Positions 37,021-46,044 of a stretch of 63,835 nt of DNA are shown one piece after another. Under the pieces are notes generated by a model. It had not been told where the DNA came from. It saw only the letters and a program-made list of their open reading frames with translations, and did not search any database. Numbering within the stretch: position 1 is the first letter of the stretch; each line of letters begins with the position of its first letter. Location of the stretch: assembly GCA_947457615.1 (NCBI GenBank), contig CANGWK010000017.1:1-63835 (forward strand), in the 5' to 3' direction. The stretch is from Flavobacteriaceae bacterium (GTDB taxonomy: Bacteria > Bacteroidota > Bacteroidia > Flavobacteriales > Flavobacteriaceae). The position numbers were made by a program, and so were the translations under genes.

Positions 37021-37935
37021 ATGAAAAAAACATTTTACAGCAACGGAAAATTATTAATCACAGGAGAATATGTAGTGTTAGATGGTGCACGAGCATTAGC
37101 ATTACCAACGAAATTCGGCCAAAATTTAATAATTGAAGAAGCAGATGACAATTTAATTCATTGGAAAAGTCACGATCACGATGGTAGTATTTGGTTTGAA
37201 GAGACGATTCCTTTTTCTTCTATTATTGAAAAAGAACAATTCGAAAACGGGCATAACATCAAAAACAAGCTGATAGAGATTTTGCATGAAGCTTATAAAT
37301 TAAATTCTAATTTTATTACCGAAGCCAAAGGTTATCGAATTACCACCGAATTAACTTTTCCGAAATTTTGGGGCTTAGGCACTTCTTCTACCCTAATAAA
37401 TAATATTGCGCAGTGGCTAGAAATAGATGCTTACCTATTGCTTAAAAACAGTTTTGGTGGAAGTGGTTATGACTTAGCTTGCGCTCAAAATAATACAGCA
37501 ATCATTTACCAACTTATTGAAGATAAGCCTGTGGTAGAAACTATTGTTTTTCATCCTGATTTTACACAAAAGATATATTTTGTGTATCTCAATAAAAAGC
37601 AAAACAGTAAAGAAGCAATAACGTCTTATCTCGAAAAAAGAGGATCTATTGAAAAAACAATTACCATTATTAATGACATCACAGCTAAGGTTTCCAATGC
37701 AACCGAAGCCAAAGAATTTGCTTTAGCATTACAAAAACACGAAATTGAAATGAGTAATGTTCTAGAATTGAAAACTGTTCAAGAAGCATTATTTGAAGAT
37801 TTTGAAGGAGTGATAAAGAGCCTAGGAGCCTGGGGAGGTGATTTTGTGTTAGCAATATCTAAAGAAAATCCAACAGTTTATTTTAAAGAAAGAGGCTATA
37901 AAATCGTTATCCCTTACAGCGAAATGATTTTATAA
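37021..37935 (+). CDS. GYDIA-family GHMP kinase (mevalonate pathway)
   Basis: 304 residues. GHMP fold: YSNGKLLITGEYVVLDGARA at the N-terminus, LGTSSTLINNIAQWL as the ATP-binding loop, and GGSGYDLACAQNNTAIIY (the family's name motif, here GYDLA). Starts 38 bases after the HMG-CoA reductase gene and ends before a terminator, so the two form an operon. Probably mevalonate or phosphomevalonate kinase, or a related step; the substrate cannot be decided from sequence. The ATP loop is less glycine-rich than in classical mevalonate kinases. Confidence 0.88.
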   Translation: MKKTFYSNGKLLITGEYVVLDGARALALPTKFGQNLIIEEADDNLIHWKSHDHDGSIWFEETIPFSSIIEKEQFENGHNIKNKLIEILHEAYKLNSNFITEAKGYRITTELTFPKFWGLGTSSTLINNIAQWLEIDAYLLLKNSFGGSGYDLACAQNNTAIIYQLIEDKPVVETIVFHPDFTQKIYFVYLNKKQNSKEAITSYLEKRGSIEKTITIINDITAKVSNATEAKEFALALQKHEIEMSNVLELKTVQEALFEDFEGVIKSLGAWGGDFVLAISKENPTVYFKERGYKIVIPYSEMIL

Positions 37936-37952
37936 TTAAATGGCTATAAAGC

Positions 37953-37986
37953 AAAAATCCCGTTCTCAAAAGAACGGGATTTTTTA
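37953..37986. terminator. Hairpin terminator between the GHMP kinase and PpiD-like genes
   Basis: AAATCCCGTTCT and AGAACGGGATTT arms with a 4-base loop, A run before and T run after. Serves both converging genes. Confidence 0.92.
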
Positions 37987-38008
37987 TTTATTAATTTAAC
38001 CTTAATTA

Positions 38009-40111
38009 TTAATAAAATTCTAATCTATTATCATCAATCTTAGCATCAATTTTCAAAGCTGGAAAAACTCTTCCTGCAGCTTGAGCATTAGCTGATTTTA
38101 TTTTTGAAATATAATCATCGTACTTTGGTAATTTAGCTGCTTTAGTAACTGCTTTTGCTTTTACAACATATACTCCTGAATTTCCTTCTACTGGAGCAGA
38201 CACTTTATTTGCTGGAGTTCCAAATGCCGCACCAACAACTTTAGGCTCTGCACCAACATTAGCTAAAACTGAATTTTCTACAGATGCAGCTGGCGCATTT
38301 TGAACAGTAGTAGCATTTGCTTTAGCAATAACTTCAAGTGAAGCACCTTTCATTTTAGCAATGATTTTGGCTGCTTTCTTTTTGTTTTTAATAATTCCTT
38401 CTACAGATGGTTTAGCATCTTCAACAGTCATTAGTCCTTTTTCATTGATTTTTTTCAAACGGGCAATTACATTACCTACGTTTACAACTTCAAATCTTTT
38501 TAAATCGCCAACGTTAGTATTGCTAGTGAAAGCCCATTTGATGATTTGTCTTTGATTTCCAGTAGTTCCAAAAGCTTCCTCCATTGCTTTAGCTTTTACA
38601 ACTGGATTGATAGTTAATTTAGCAGCTTTAGCAACAGCAGCAAAATCTTTATTGTTATTAGCATCCATTTCAAATTTGGTTGCTTTAGTGTATAATTCGT
38701 TAGTTGTAGTTTCTGATGGCTCAATTTTTTGAGCAACAGTAGCTAAACGAATAGCATCTTGTTTATCGGTAATATTAATAATATGATAACCAAATTCCGT
38801 TTCTACTAAACCTATTTTTCCTACAGGATTATTAAATGCAAAGTCATTAAATGGTTTTACCATTTGACCAGGCGCAAAATAACCTAAATCACCGCCCTGT
38901 TGTGCAGAAGAATCATCTGAATTAGTTAATGCCAACATCATGAAATTTCCAGGACTTGCAAGTGCTTGAGCCAATAACATATCTGCTTTAGCTTTAGCTT
39001 GTTCTTTAGTTCTTTTTTCTTTCTTATTTGGTACTTTAGTTCCTTCCCAACTTATTAATATGTGACTAGCTTTTGTTTTAGCTCCGGACTTTCTTCCCAT
39101 AACTTTAGAAAGACAGTAGTATTTTCCGTTAATATAAGGTCCGTAGATTTCGCCATCCGGCAAAGCAAATAATTTATCCGCATGCTCTGCAGGTAAATCT
39201 TGTTTAGCAATATAAGTAGAATCGTAAGCTTTATCAGAATTCTCTGCAATGAATTCAGCTACATTAGTTGCAGTTTTAAAACTTGGAATAGTATCATTTA
39301 CTCCCGTTTCTTTATTATAAACTACACTTCCCACTAATAAACCATTAATCTTAGATTTCATTTCAGTTTCATCGGATGCAGATGGTTTATCTTCAATTAA
39401 AACGTATTCAATTTCTCGAGATTCCTCCGATTTAAATTTTTTCTCGTTTTTCTTCATGTAGTCTAAAATGTCTGCATCAGTAACTTTAACATCACTATCT
39501 TTAACCGTAGAATACAAAACAGAAACATAATCAAAATTAATTTTGTCTGCTTCTAATTTATATTTGAATTTTCCGTCAGCATTTGTAGCGTACAAACCGG
39601 CTTTAATCATGGAACTATAAACTTGGTATTTAGCATTGATTTCAGCATCCGTTTGACGATCTTCAAAAGCTTTAGCTTGCTCTGGATTGTTTTTAAAATA
39701 TTCTTTAAATTTAGCCAAATCAAATTTTCCTAATTGATTTAAAAACGCAGGATTTTGACCAATATTTGGATCTTTTTTGAAAATTTCAATAATATTATTT
39801 TCGCTTGTGCGGATTCCTGCTTTTTCGAATTGCTCAGAAATTAAAGCAACTGCAACTTCTTGATCCCACATTTGGTTAGCCGCTTGAATTTGAGTCATTG
39901 GTTGCCCATTTTGACCACTTTTTTCAGCATTTGCTACCTTAATTCTAAATTGATCAAAAGAAATGTCTTTTCCATTGATACTTCCTACATCTTTAGATTG
40001 ACTTTTAAACCCTTTGGTGAACAAATCTTGAACCACAAAAGCTAATAGAGCAAACCCAATAGCAAGTAAAAGTAATCCGGAACGTTTTCTAATTGTTTGT
40101 AAAACTGCCAT
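38009..40111 (-). CDS. PpiD/SurA-like membrane-anchored peptidyl-prolyl isomerase
   Basis: 700 residues. A single N-terminal membrane helix (about 12-30) places the rest in the periplasm. SurA_N-like chaperone region (about 35-230), then a parvulin domain (about 345-455) with KTKASHILISWEG, QQGGDLGYFAPGQMVKPFND and VETEFGYHIINI. A second divergent segment near 480-640 is Ala/Lys-rich. Architecture matches PpiD, which assists folding of secreted and outer-membrane proteins. Last gene of a minus-strand envelope operon starting with coaX; 100 bases separate it from the CNNM/CBS gene. Confidence 0.9.
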   Translation of the reverse strand: MAVLQTIRKRSGLLLLAIGFALLAFVVQDLFTKGFKSQSKDVGSINGKDISFDQFRIKVANAEKSGQNGQPMTQIQAANQMWDQEVAVALISEQFEKAGIRTSENNIIEIFKKDPNIGQNPAFLNQLGKFDLAKFKEYFKNNPEQAKAFEDRQTDAEINAKYQVYSSMIKAGLYATNADGKFKYKLEADKINFDYVSVLYSTVKDSDVKVTDADILDYMKKNEKKFKSEESREIEYVLIEDKPSASDETEMKSKINGLLVGSVVYNKETGVNDTIPSFKTATNVAEFIAENSDKAYDSTYIAKQDLPAEHADKLFALPDGEIYGPYINGKYYCLSKVMGRKSGAKTKASHILISWEGTKVPNKKEKRTKEQAKAKADMLLAQALASPGNFMMLALTNSDDSSAQQGGDLGYFAPGQMVKPFNDFAFNNPVGKIGLVETEFGYHIINITDKQDAIRLATVAQKIEPSETTTNELYTKATKFEMDANNNKDFAAVAKAAKLTINPVVKAKAMEEAFGTTGNQRQIIKWAFTSNTNVGDLKRFEVVNVGNVIARLKKINEKGLMTVEDAKPSVEGIIKNKKKAAKIIAKMKGASLEVIAKANATTVQNAPAASVENSVLANVGAEPKVVGAAFGTPANKVSAPVEGNSGVYVVKAKAVTKAAKLPKYDDYISKIKSANAQAAGRVFPALKIDAKIDDNRLEFY

Positions 40112-40211
40112 TTTTATATATGTTAATTTTTATTCAGTTTGCGAAAATACAATTATCTCTGAAATAATAATAATAGAAGCGCTATAATTTGCAATAATTT
40201 GTTAATTTTTT

Positions 40212-41477
40212 TTATTCTTGTTGAAATACGGACATTTTCACTACTTCAATTTTAGTATTTGTAGCTTCTTCAATTACAAAAAGATATTGATCTATTCGAA
40301 TTTCGTCTCCTTTTTGAGGGATTTCTTTAGTTGAGTTTACAATAAAACCTCCTAAAGTTCCATAAGAATCATCCTCAGAAATAGTAAGTTTGTACTCTTG
40401 ATTAAGATATTCAACATCTAATCGCGCAGAGAATAAGTAAGTATTTTCACTTATTTGTTTTTCAACTAACTTCTCATCACCATCGTGCTCGTCTTCAATT
40501 TCTCCAAAAAGCTCTTCTATGATATCTTCTACAGTTATAATACCTGAAGTTCCTCCATATTCATCTAAAACCACCGCAATACTTTTTCTTTTTTTAGTAA
40601 GTACATTTAATGCGTCTTTAATAAAAATAGTTTCTGGAATAAATTCTACCGGAATCATAATTGATTTTATGCTTTTGGGTTTTTTAAACAACTCAAATGA
40701 ATGCACATATCCAATTATATCGTCTATTGAATTTTGAAAAACTACTATTTTAGAATACCCTGTAGTAACAAATAATTCTTTCAATTCATTTATTGAGTCA
40801 TAGACATCTATTGCGACTAGTTCCGTTCTGGGGGTCATGATTTCTCGTGCTTTTACACCTGAAAATTCAAGTGCATTTTGAAATATTTGAATTTCCGAAT
40901 CCATTTCTTGGTGGTCTTCAACAGAGCTCATTTGCTCGTTAATATAATTTCCTAATTCTACTTTGCTAAAATAGGAAGGAACATAATCTCCTTGGGTGTG
41001 GAAGAATTTTTTTAAAATATAATCTGAAATCCAAATAATAAAAGTTGAAATATAATTGAAAATGACATAAAAAACATAACTAGGGATAGCAAAAAATTTC
41101 ATTAGATTATTTGCATATATCTGAAAGAATACTTTTGGTAAGAATTCTGAAGTAACTAAAACTATTAGGGTAGATATAACTGTTTGGAAAATCAGACTTG
41201 GAAATTCTAATAAATGAAAGGGTAATTTTTGTATCCAATGCATTGCCAAATCACCCATGAAAAACCCATAAACTACCATAGAAATGTTATTTCCAACCAA
41301 CATTGTAGCAATAAATTTGGAAGGTTTTTCGGTAAGTTTAGCTAATATTTTGGATAGAAAATTATCTTGCTTTTTTTCAATTTCAAGGTAAATTTTATTA
41401 GAAGACACGAAAGCAATCTCCATTCCGGAAAAGAATGCACAAAGAAGTAAACATAAAACGGTTACAACTATATTCAT
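40212..41477 (-). CDS. CNNM/CBS/CorC-HlyC domain membrane protein (hemolysin family)
   Basis: 421 residues. CNNM membrane domain (about 1-190, three or four helices, FFSGMEIAFVSSNKIYLEIE), a CBS pair (about 205-330, with REIMTPRTELVAIDVYDSI and VVLDEYGGTSGIITVEDIIE), then a CorC-HlyC domain (about 340-421, YGTLGGFIVNSTKEIPQKGD). Relatives act in Mg2+ or Co2+ efflux; the old name hemolysin is misleading. GldE is a paralogue of this family, but its usual gldD neighbour is absent, so I do not call it GldE. Confidence 0.9.
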   Translation of the reverse strand: MNIVVTVLCLLLCAFFSGMEIAFVSSNKIYLEIEKKQDNFLSKILAKLTEKPSKFIATMLVGNNISMVVYGFFMGDLAMHWIQKLPFHLLEFPSLIFQTVISTLIVLVTSEFLPKVFFQIYANNLMKFFAIPSYVFYVIFNYISTFIIWISDYILKKFFHTQGDYVPSYFSKVELGNYINEQMSSVEDHQEMDSEIQIFQNALEFSGVKAREIMTPRTELVAIDVYDSINELKELFVTTGYSKIVVFQNSIDDIIGYVHSFELFKKPKSIKSIMIPVEFIPETIFIKDALNVLTKKRKSIAVVLDEYGGTSGIITVEDIIEELFGEIEDEHDGDEKLVEKQISENTYLFSARLDVEYLNQEYKLTISEDDSYGTLGGFIVNSTKEIPQKGDEIRIDQYLFVIEEATNTKIEVVKMSVFQQE

Positions 41478-41482
41478 TAGGG

Positions 41483-41683
41483 TTATTTAGAATTATTTTG
41501 TTTGTCTCTATCTTCAAATTTCTTTGAAAATTTAGTTCTAAAAAAATAAGTAAAAAAAGCCAAACCTGCAAGAATAACACTTAACCAAGGCTTAGTTTCG
41601 TCATTCCATTTAGAAAAAGCATCATAAACCATTACAAATCCAATAATCAAGTAAATATATTTTGTAATATTAAGGTAATTCAT
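41483..41683 (-). CDS. Small two-helix membrane protein of unknown function
   Basis: 66 residues, starting MNYLNITKYIYLIIGFVMVY. Two hydrophobic helices (about 8-22 and 34-50) flank the polar stretch DAFSKWNDETKPW, and a basic tail follows (FRTKFSKKFEDRDKQNNSK). The tight placement, 4 bases after lptC and 5 bases before the CNNM gene, supports a real gene. I do not recognise a named family. Confidence 0.75.
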   Translation of the reverse strand: MNYLNITKYIYLIIGFVMVYDAFSKWNDETKPWLSVILAGLAFFTYFFRTKFSKKFEDRDKQNNSK

Positions 41684-41687
41684 AAAT

Positions 41688-42239
41688 CTACTGTTTTTCT
41701 ACTTCTCCAGAAACTCCTTGAGAATTTATTATTTTAAAATCTTTACTAAAATCTATCCCTTCACCGTAAGAAACTCCTTTAGGATCCGAGAATTTATAAG
41801 TTTTTTCGGTATAAAACCATTCGTTTTTTTTATCAAAATATAATTGTTCGGTTTCAAATACTTGTCCAGTTTCATTTGTGATTTTTACAGCACCGCGTAA
41901 ATCAATAATATTGGTATTTTTAAATGAGACCGCATATTTAGAACTCACAAATGTTTTCTTTTCACTTTGATCATATAACGTAACCAAAATTCCTTTAGGA
42001 AATTCGGTAAACGGAAATGCTACCGAAGAATAATCCAACATTTTCGAACTTACTAAAATGGATTTAATTCTACCTGAATCAGTATATTTAATATTGATAG
42101 AATCGGCTTCCCCGCTTGGAACAAACTCGGCAATATTAGATTTTTGTACTTCTTTAAAATTGCTTTCACAAGAAAACAATAAAAAGACCACCAACGCAGT
42201 AGTAAATACTATTATACTATTTTTAGTAGTGCCGTTCAT
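41688..42239 (-). CDS. lptC: LPS export periplasmic protein LptC
   Basis: 183 residues. N-terminal signal with lipobox-like VVFLLFSCES (Cys at about 24), then the LptC/OstA-like beta-jellyroll: ITNETGQVFETEQLYFDKKN and GVSYGEGIDFSKDFKIINSQ are the telltale bridge-domain repeats. Carries lipopolysaccharide from the LptBFG transporter to LptA. E. coli LptC is membrane anchored rather than lipidated, so the Cys is a lineage feature if real. In the middle of the coaX-ppiD operon. Confidence 0.88.
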   Translation of the reverse strand: MNGTTKNSIIVFTTALVVFLLFSCESNFKEVQKSNIAEFVPSGEADSINIKYTDSGRIKSILVSSKMLDYSSVAFPFTEFPKGILVTLYDQSEKKTFVSSKYAVSFKNTNIIDLRGAVKITNETGQVFETEQLYFDKKNEWFYTEKTYKFSDPKGVSYGEGIDFSKDFKIINSQGVSGEVEKQ

Positions 42240-42242
42240 TTT

Positions 42243-43493
42243 TTAGAACTTAACAGTTTGCTGTATCCAACAACCAATTTTTACTGAATTAACTTTAGAA
42301 TCACTATTTAAAGTTACTTTTTTAAGATATTCTGCAGACATTGCATCGGCAGTAGGTTTCAGTCTTGGCTCAACATCAATTGCTTTAAGAGCAGTAGTAG
42401 AAGCTAATTTGTAAATAGCGCTTCTCTCATTTTCATTAGTTCCACAATCGTTGGCACTATTCGCATATAAATTAGCTAAGAAAATAAAATACCTTCCATT
42501 ACTAGGATTACTTCCTAGTGCATTAAGTACCATTTTTTCGGCAGTAGCTTTATCCGAATTTGATAAAATAGTTGCAATAGAATAATAGATAGTCGCTTTT
42601 TCTATAGAATCCGTTGCTAACTCTGCTGATTTTTTATAATACTCAATTGATTTTTCTTGATTTCCTGTATTTAAATTATAAGTTGCTACGTAATATGCTG
42701 ATGTTGAAGTAGGTCTGTCACTATCTAATTTAGAAGCAACACTCCCAAAAACTGGGCTATTTTTACACTCTACCGAAAGGGCTTTAGCTGTAGCCTCTAA
42801 CCAAGAAGAATCTATCGCGTTTTTATCTAATTTTTTTTTTGCATACGGAATCATATTTTCTTTGGTTAAAACATCCTTCATAAGCAATTCTATCCCCAAA
42901 GAAACACGATTGTATTCCTCTTTTTTAAAAGTAAATTTTCTGTTATTTTCAGCAATTAAAGAACTTACTGCACAGTATTTATCAATCAACTCCTCTAAAG
43001 GAATAATAGATTTATTTTGTTTGTAATGATCAAAACACATTTCGAAATATACGTATACTGCTTGAGAGTTGGCAAAGGTTTCTTTTTCTTTTTCAAAAGC
43101 CTGGTTCAAATAGGAAAAAAGATCATCCGGTTTACCTACTTTATTATTGATAAGAGCTAGTGCTCTTTTTTCGAAATTACCATTTTTATTATTAGGATAG
43201 TATTTATCGTATTGGTCGTATAATTGCAACAAAGCAGTTACTTTATCTTCTTTTTCTTTTGGATCGGCAATTTCAATTTGATATTGCAAGACTTTATTCC
43301 CAAGTAGATAAATTTTTTCACTAAAAGAAGGACAGGTAATTTTAACATCCTCCCAAGTTTCCGATGCTTTTTTATATTCTGCATCAACAAGATATTGGTT
43401 CAATTGCTTTTCCTTTTCCCCACATTTTGCCACTTGAGCATTTGCTAAAGAAGAAAAAATAACAACTAAAAGAAGTAACAATTTCGTTTTCAT
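42243..43493 (-). CDS. Secreted TPR-repeat protein
   Basis: 416 residues with a signal peptide (1-19, ending ANAQ). Alpha-helical throughout, with TPR-like units recognisable at about 265-345 (AYYVATYNLNTGNQEKSIEY, AEKMVLNALGSNPSNGRYFI). No catalytic motif. It ends 3 bases before the lptC start and follows a FadL-like barrel gene, suggesting a periplasmic adaptor for outer-membrane or LPS assembly; this is inferred from context only. Confidence 0.75.
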   Translation of the reverse strand: MKTKLLLLLVVIFSSLANAQVAKCGEKEKQLNQYLVDAEYKKASETWEDVKITCPSFSEKIYLLGNKVLQYQIEIADPKEKEDKVTALLQLYDQYDKYYPNNKNGNFEKRALALINNKVGKPDDLFSYLNQAFEKEKETFANSQAVYVYFEMCFDHYKQNKSIIPLEELIDKYCAVSSLIAENNRKFTFKKEEYNRVSLGIELLMKDVLTKENMIPYAKKKLDKNAIDSSWLEATAKALSVECKNSPVFGSVASKLDSDRPTSTSAYYVATYNLNTGNQEKSIEYYKKSAELATDSIEKATIYYSIATILSNSDKATAEKMVLNALGSNPSNGRYFIFLANLYANSANDCGTNENERSAIYKLASTTALKAIDVEPRLKPTADAMSAEYLKKVTLNSDSKVNSVKIGCWIQQTVKF

Positions 43494-43510
43494 ATCTTAA
43501 TGGAATTATA

Positions 43511-44785
43511 TTAATCGTATTTTCTTTTCACAAACCATCTATCGTTTAAGGACAAACTAACATTAAAGTTCATGTATTGCTCACTAACTAAACCAGCACT
43601 TTTAGTTCCTCTTTCGCCTAATTCAAAACCAATATTTATATTAGAAAAAGCTCCTTTTAAAGGCATTCCCAATCCTAAAGTTAGCGCTCCATCTTTAATC
43701 GGTGTATTATTTATTACCAATCCAGTATTTTCATATCTAAATCCTCCACGGTATACTATTCTGCTGAAGTACTTAGAAAACGATTTGTAGTTTGGAATGT
43801 AATAACCTCCCACTGTAAACTTTGAAGCATTTTGATAACTTACATTTGAAATATCGCTGAATCTATTTCCAAAATTACTCGAATTTTGTAAAGTTACTTC
43901 CGTTCCAATCGACCATTTTTTTACATCACAAACACCAATTCCGAATGTAATTTTAGACGGCAGCTTTAATTTAGTACTTGGAACTGTAATATCTACAGGA
44001 TCTCCAACCACTCCTGCAACTACACCTGAAATAGTTTGAGCTAAAGATATTGTTCTAGTATTTCCTAAATTCAAATTTGACTCTGGTGTATAGGTAGCAC
44101 TTGAAAACAAGGTAAGTTTATTATCAATTTTCGTTTTATAAGAAAGGCCTGTATTAAAATTAACCCCACTGGCAGTAGATTTATTAAGCTCTACAGTAGC
44201 ATATTGAATTGGGAAACCATTACTATCATATCTAATAGAAATGTTTTGAGTTTTTATTTGTCCAAAATTGTATTGTGCATCGGCACCGATACTTAAATCT
44301 TTAGTTATTTGATAGCCAAAACCAAGAAATACTTTATTTACTCCACCATCACCTTTGTTATAACTATCTGTTCGGATTAAATTTAGATCAGTAGAACTGC
44401 TTTTAATGTTATAACCAACAGATGAATAGGGAATTAATCCAAAACCAATTCCAAGTTTTTTTAATGGGATACCAATCGCTAAATAATCTAAAGCGGTACG
44501 TTGGGCTTTTTCACTTTGAGAATCTGTTTTTAGTTTATTAACCGAAAACGTGCCTCCGACAGCATAAGTAGTTAATTTCAAACTAGAATACATGGCAGGA
44601 TTAACAATATTCATGTGAATACTATCTGGAATAACCGACATGCCGCCCATTGAAGTATTCTCAATAGTTCCTTTAAAACGAACATCACCAATACCATAAA
44701 AAGAATAAGGAGAAGAAGTGCCGTCTTGGGCGAAAGAAACTAAAGATAAAAGTAAACTGAAACTTACTATAATTTTTTTAATCAT
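43511..44785 (-). CDS. FadL-like outer-membrane beta-barrel protein
   Basis: 424 residues with a signal peptide (1-19, ending SFAQ). The start of the mature protein, SSPYSFYGIGDVRFKGTIEN, followed by MSVIPDSIHMNIVNPAMYSSL, is the recurring opening of Bacteroidota FadL/OmpP1-type barrels. Alternating amphipathic strands continue to a C-terminal strand (NVSLSLNDRWFVKRKYD). The ligand is unknown. Its start codon overlaps the coaX end by 4 bases. Confidence 0.8.
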   Translation of the reverse strand: MIKKIIVSFSLLLSLVSFAQDGTSSPYSFYGIGDVRFKGTIENTSMGGMSVIPDSIHMNIVNPAMYSSLKLTTYAVGGTFSVNKLKTDSQSEKAQRTALDYLAIGIPLKKLGIGFGLIPYSSVGYNIKSSSTDLNLIRTDSYNKGDGGVNKVFLGFGYQITKDLSIGADAQYNFGQIKTQNISIRYDSNGFPIQYATVELNKSTASGVNFNTGLSYKTKIDNKLTLFSSATYTPESNLNLGNTRTISLAQTISGVVAGVVGDPVDITVPSTKLKLPSKITFGIGVCDVKKWSIGTEVTLQNSSNFGNRFSDISNVSYQNASKFTVGGYYIPNYKSFSKYFSRIVYRGGFRYENTGLVINNTPIKDGALTLGLGMPLKGAFSNINIGFELGERGTKSAGLVSEQYMNFNVSLSLNDRWFVKRKYD

Positions 44786-45510
44786 TGTTGATTGAATTGA
44801 AAAGTTTGATTCAAACTTTCTAATAGAAAATTTGGATTGGCAAATATGGTATTTTTTAATCGTTCAGCCAAAAATTCTGAGTCTCCTCCAGTTAAAATTA
44901 TGATAAAGTTATCATTTTTATTTGAAATCGAAGAAATAAAGCCATCAATTTCTAAAGTAATGCCGTTTATCACCCCAGAATGAATTGATTGAACTGTAGA
45001 ATTGCCAATAATTGCATTTGGATTTTCTATTTTCAATAACGGAAGATTAGAGGTATAATTGTGCAAGGATTCATAACGCAACCGGATCCCTGGGGAAATT
45101 GCACCACCATGATATACATCATTAGCATCAATAAAATCATACGTAATGCAGGTTCCCGCATCAATAATCAACCTATTTTGACTTGGAAATTTTAAGACTG
45201 CCCCAGCGGCCACAACCATTCTATCAATACCTTGAGTAGACGGAGTTACGTATTGATTTTGGAACGGAAATTTACTTTCATTTGAGAAAAAAAATACCTC
45301 AGCATAAGTTTCAAATTTTAAAAAATCACTTTTTTGAAGATTTCCTACCGAAGCTACAACTATGTTTTGTATTTCCGAAAAATTAATTAGCGTGTTTTCA
45401 ACCTCCATTTTCCAATCGGAATAGGGAATTGTTTTTTTATTAATAATTGTATTCTGTTCAAATACAGCTAATTTGATCTGCGTATTACCTATGTCTATGG
45501 CTAAAAGCAT
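44782..45510 (-). CDS. coaX: Type III pantothenate kinase
   Basis: First step of coenzyme A synthesis. 242 residues from MLLAIDIGNTQIKLAVFEQN. An in-frame start at 45531 would fall in the -7 box and was rejected. Type III (ASKHA-fold) motifs are present: the N-terminal phosphate loop DIGNTQIK, TQGIDRMVVAAGAV, IIDAGTCITYDFID and GGAISPGIRLRYESLHNYT. Monovalent-cation-dependent by family. It heads the minus-strand operon running down to the PpiD-like gene. Confidence 0.93.
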   Translation of the reverse strand: MLLAIDIGNTQIKLAVFEQNTIINKKTIPYSDWKMEVENTLINFSEIQNIVVASVGNLQKSDFLKFETYAEVFFFSNESKFPFQNQYVTPSTQGIDRMVVAAGAVLKFPSQNRLIIDAGTCITYDFIDANDVYHGGAISPGIRLRYESLHNYTSNLPLLKIENPNAIIGNSTVQSIHSGVINGITLEIDGFISSISNKNDNFIIILTGGDSEFLAERLKNTIFANPNFLLESLNQTFQFNQQ

Positions 45511-45528
45511 AAATGTATCATTAGAATA

Positions 45529-45536
45529 CAAAGGTA
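45529..45536 (-). promoter_or_regulatory. -7 box for the coaX operon
   Basis: TACCTTTG on the reverse strand, 18 bases upstream of the coaX ATG. Confidence 0.5.
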
Positions 45537-45561
45537 CAAATAGATTTTTTTTAAAAATTGT

Positions 45562-45592
45562 TTTGGATAAATTAAAAATCGTTCTATATTTG
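45562..45592 (+). promoter_or_regulatory. tRNA-Phe promoter (-33 and -7)
   Basis: TTTG (45562-45565), 19-base spacer, TATATTTG (45585-45592): both boxes and the spacing fit the Bacteroidota consensus. The start of transcription would be near 45599, 9 bases before the tRNA. This is the cleanest promoter in the window. Confidence 0.75.
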
Positions 45593-45607
45593 CACCCGCG
45601 TTAGCAA

Positions 45608-45680
45608 GGTACCTTAGCTCAGATGGTAGAGCAATGGACTGAAAATCCATGTGTCCCTGGTTCGATCCCTGGAGGTACCA
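45608..45680 (+). tRNA. tRNA-Phe (anticodon GAA)
   Basis: 73 bases forming a full cloverleaf: acceptor GGTACCT with AGGTACC, D-stem GCTC/GAGC, anticodon stem ATGGA/TCCAT with loop CTGAAAA, variable loop GTGTC, T-loop TTCGATC. The 3' CCA is not encoded (A then CAA). The T-stem CCTGG/CCTGG has a U-U mismatch at its middle pair; all other stems are fully paired. Confidence 0.97.
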
Positions 45681-45684
45681 CAAA

Positions 45685-45727
45685 AAATATCCCTAATCAC
45701 TTATAAATAAAGTAGTTAGGGATTTTT
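45685..45727 (+). terminator. Intrinsic terminator after tRNA-Phe
   Basis: ATCCCTAA (45689-45696) and TTAGGGAT (45716-45723) pair perfectly across a 19-base loop, followed by a T run. Confidence 0.8.
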
Positions 45728-45994
45728 CGTTTTAATTAGTGAAATATTTTTTTTGCCTTTTATTCTCTTTACATGGAAATGTAAATTCAAAGTAACTAAA
45801 AAATCTTTTTTCTTCATGAAAATTAATTTCATCCGATAAAATCAAATCTCTTATTCCCTATTTATTTAATGTTAAAAAATCTTCAAATGAATACTGTTTT
45901 TAATAAAAATAAATAATATCAAAAACTTTTCAACACGAAAACGATATAGTTTATGATAGATTTATTAAATTATTTTTTTTGATAAATAAAATTT

Positions 45995-46002
45995 TAAATT
46001 TG
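45995..46002 (+). promoter_or_regulatory. -7 box for the SusF-like repeat protein gene
   Basis: TAAATTTG, 42 bases upstream of the ATG at 46045. A TTTG at 45978-45981 is too close to be a proper -33 box. Confidence 0.4.
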
Positions 46003-46044
46003 ATAATTATATATTTCATAAAATATTAACTAAAAAACAACCTT

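Larger units (their letters stand above)
45681..46044. other. Gene-free 364-base spacer after tRNA-Phe
   Basis: Begins with the tRNA terminator (45685-45727). The rest is AT-rich, with no gene seen, and ends with the -7 box of the next gene. Confidence 0.6.

Noticed and set aside
40212..41477. Gliding protein GldE
   Set aside because: Same CNNM/CBS family, but GldE normally sits next to gldD and ssb; here the gene is in the lptC operon.
41398..41580. 60-codon minus-strand frame overlapping the small membrane protein
   Set aside because: It overlaps both the CNNM gene start and the better-supported 66-residue frame, in another frame.
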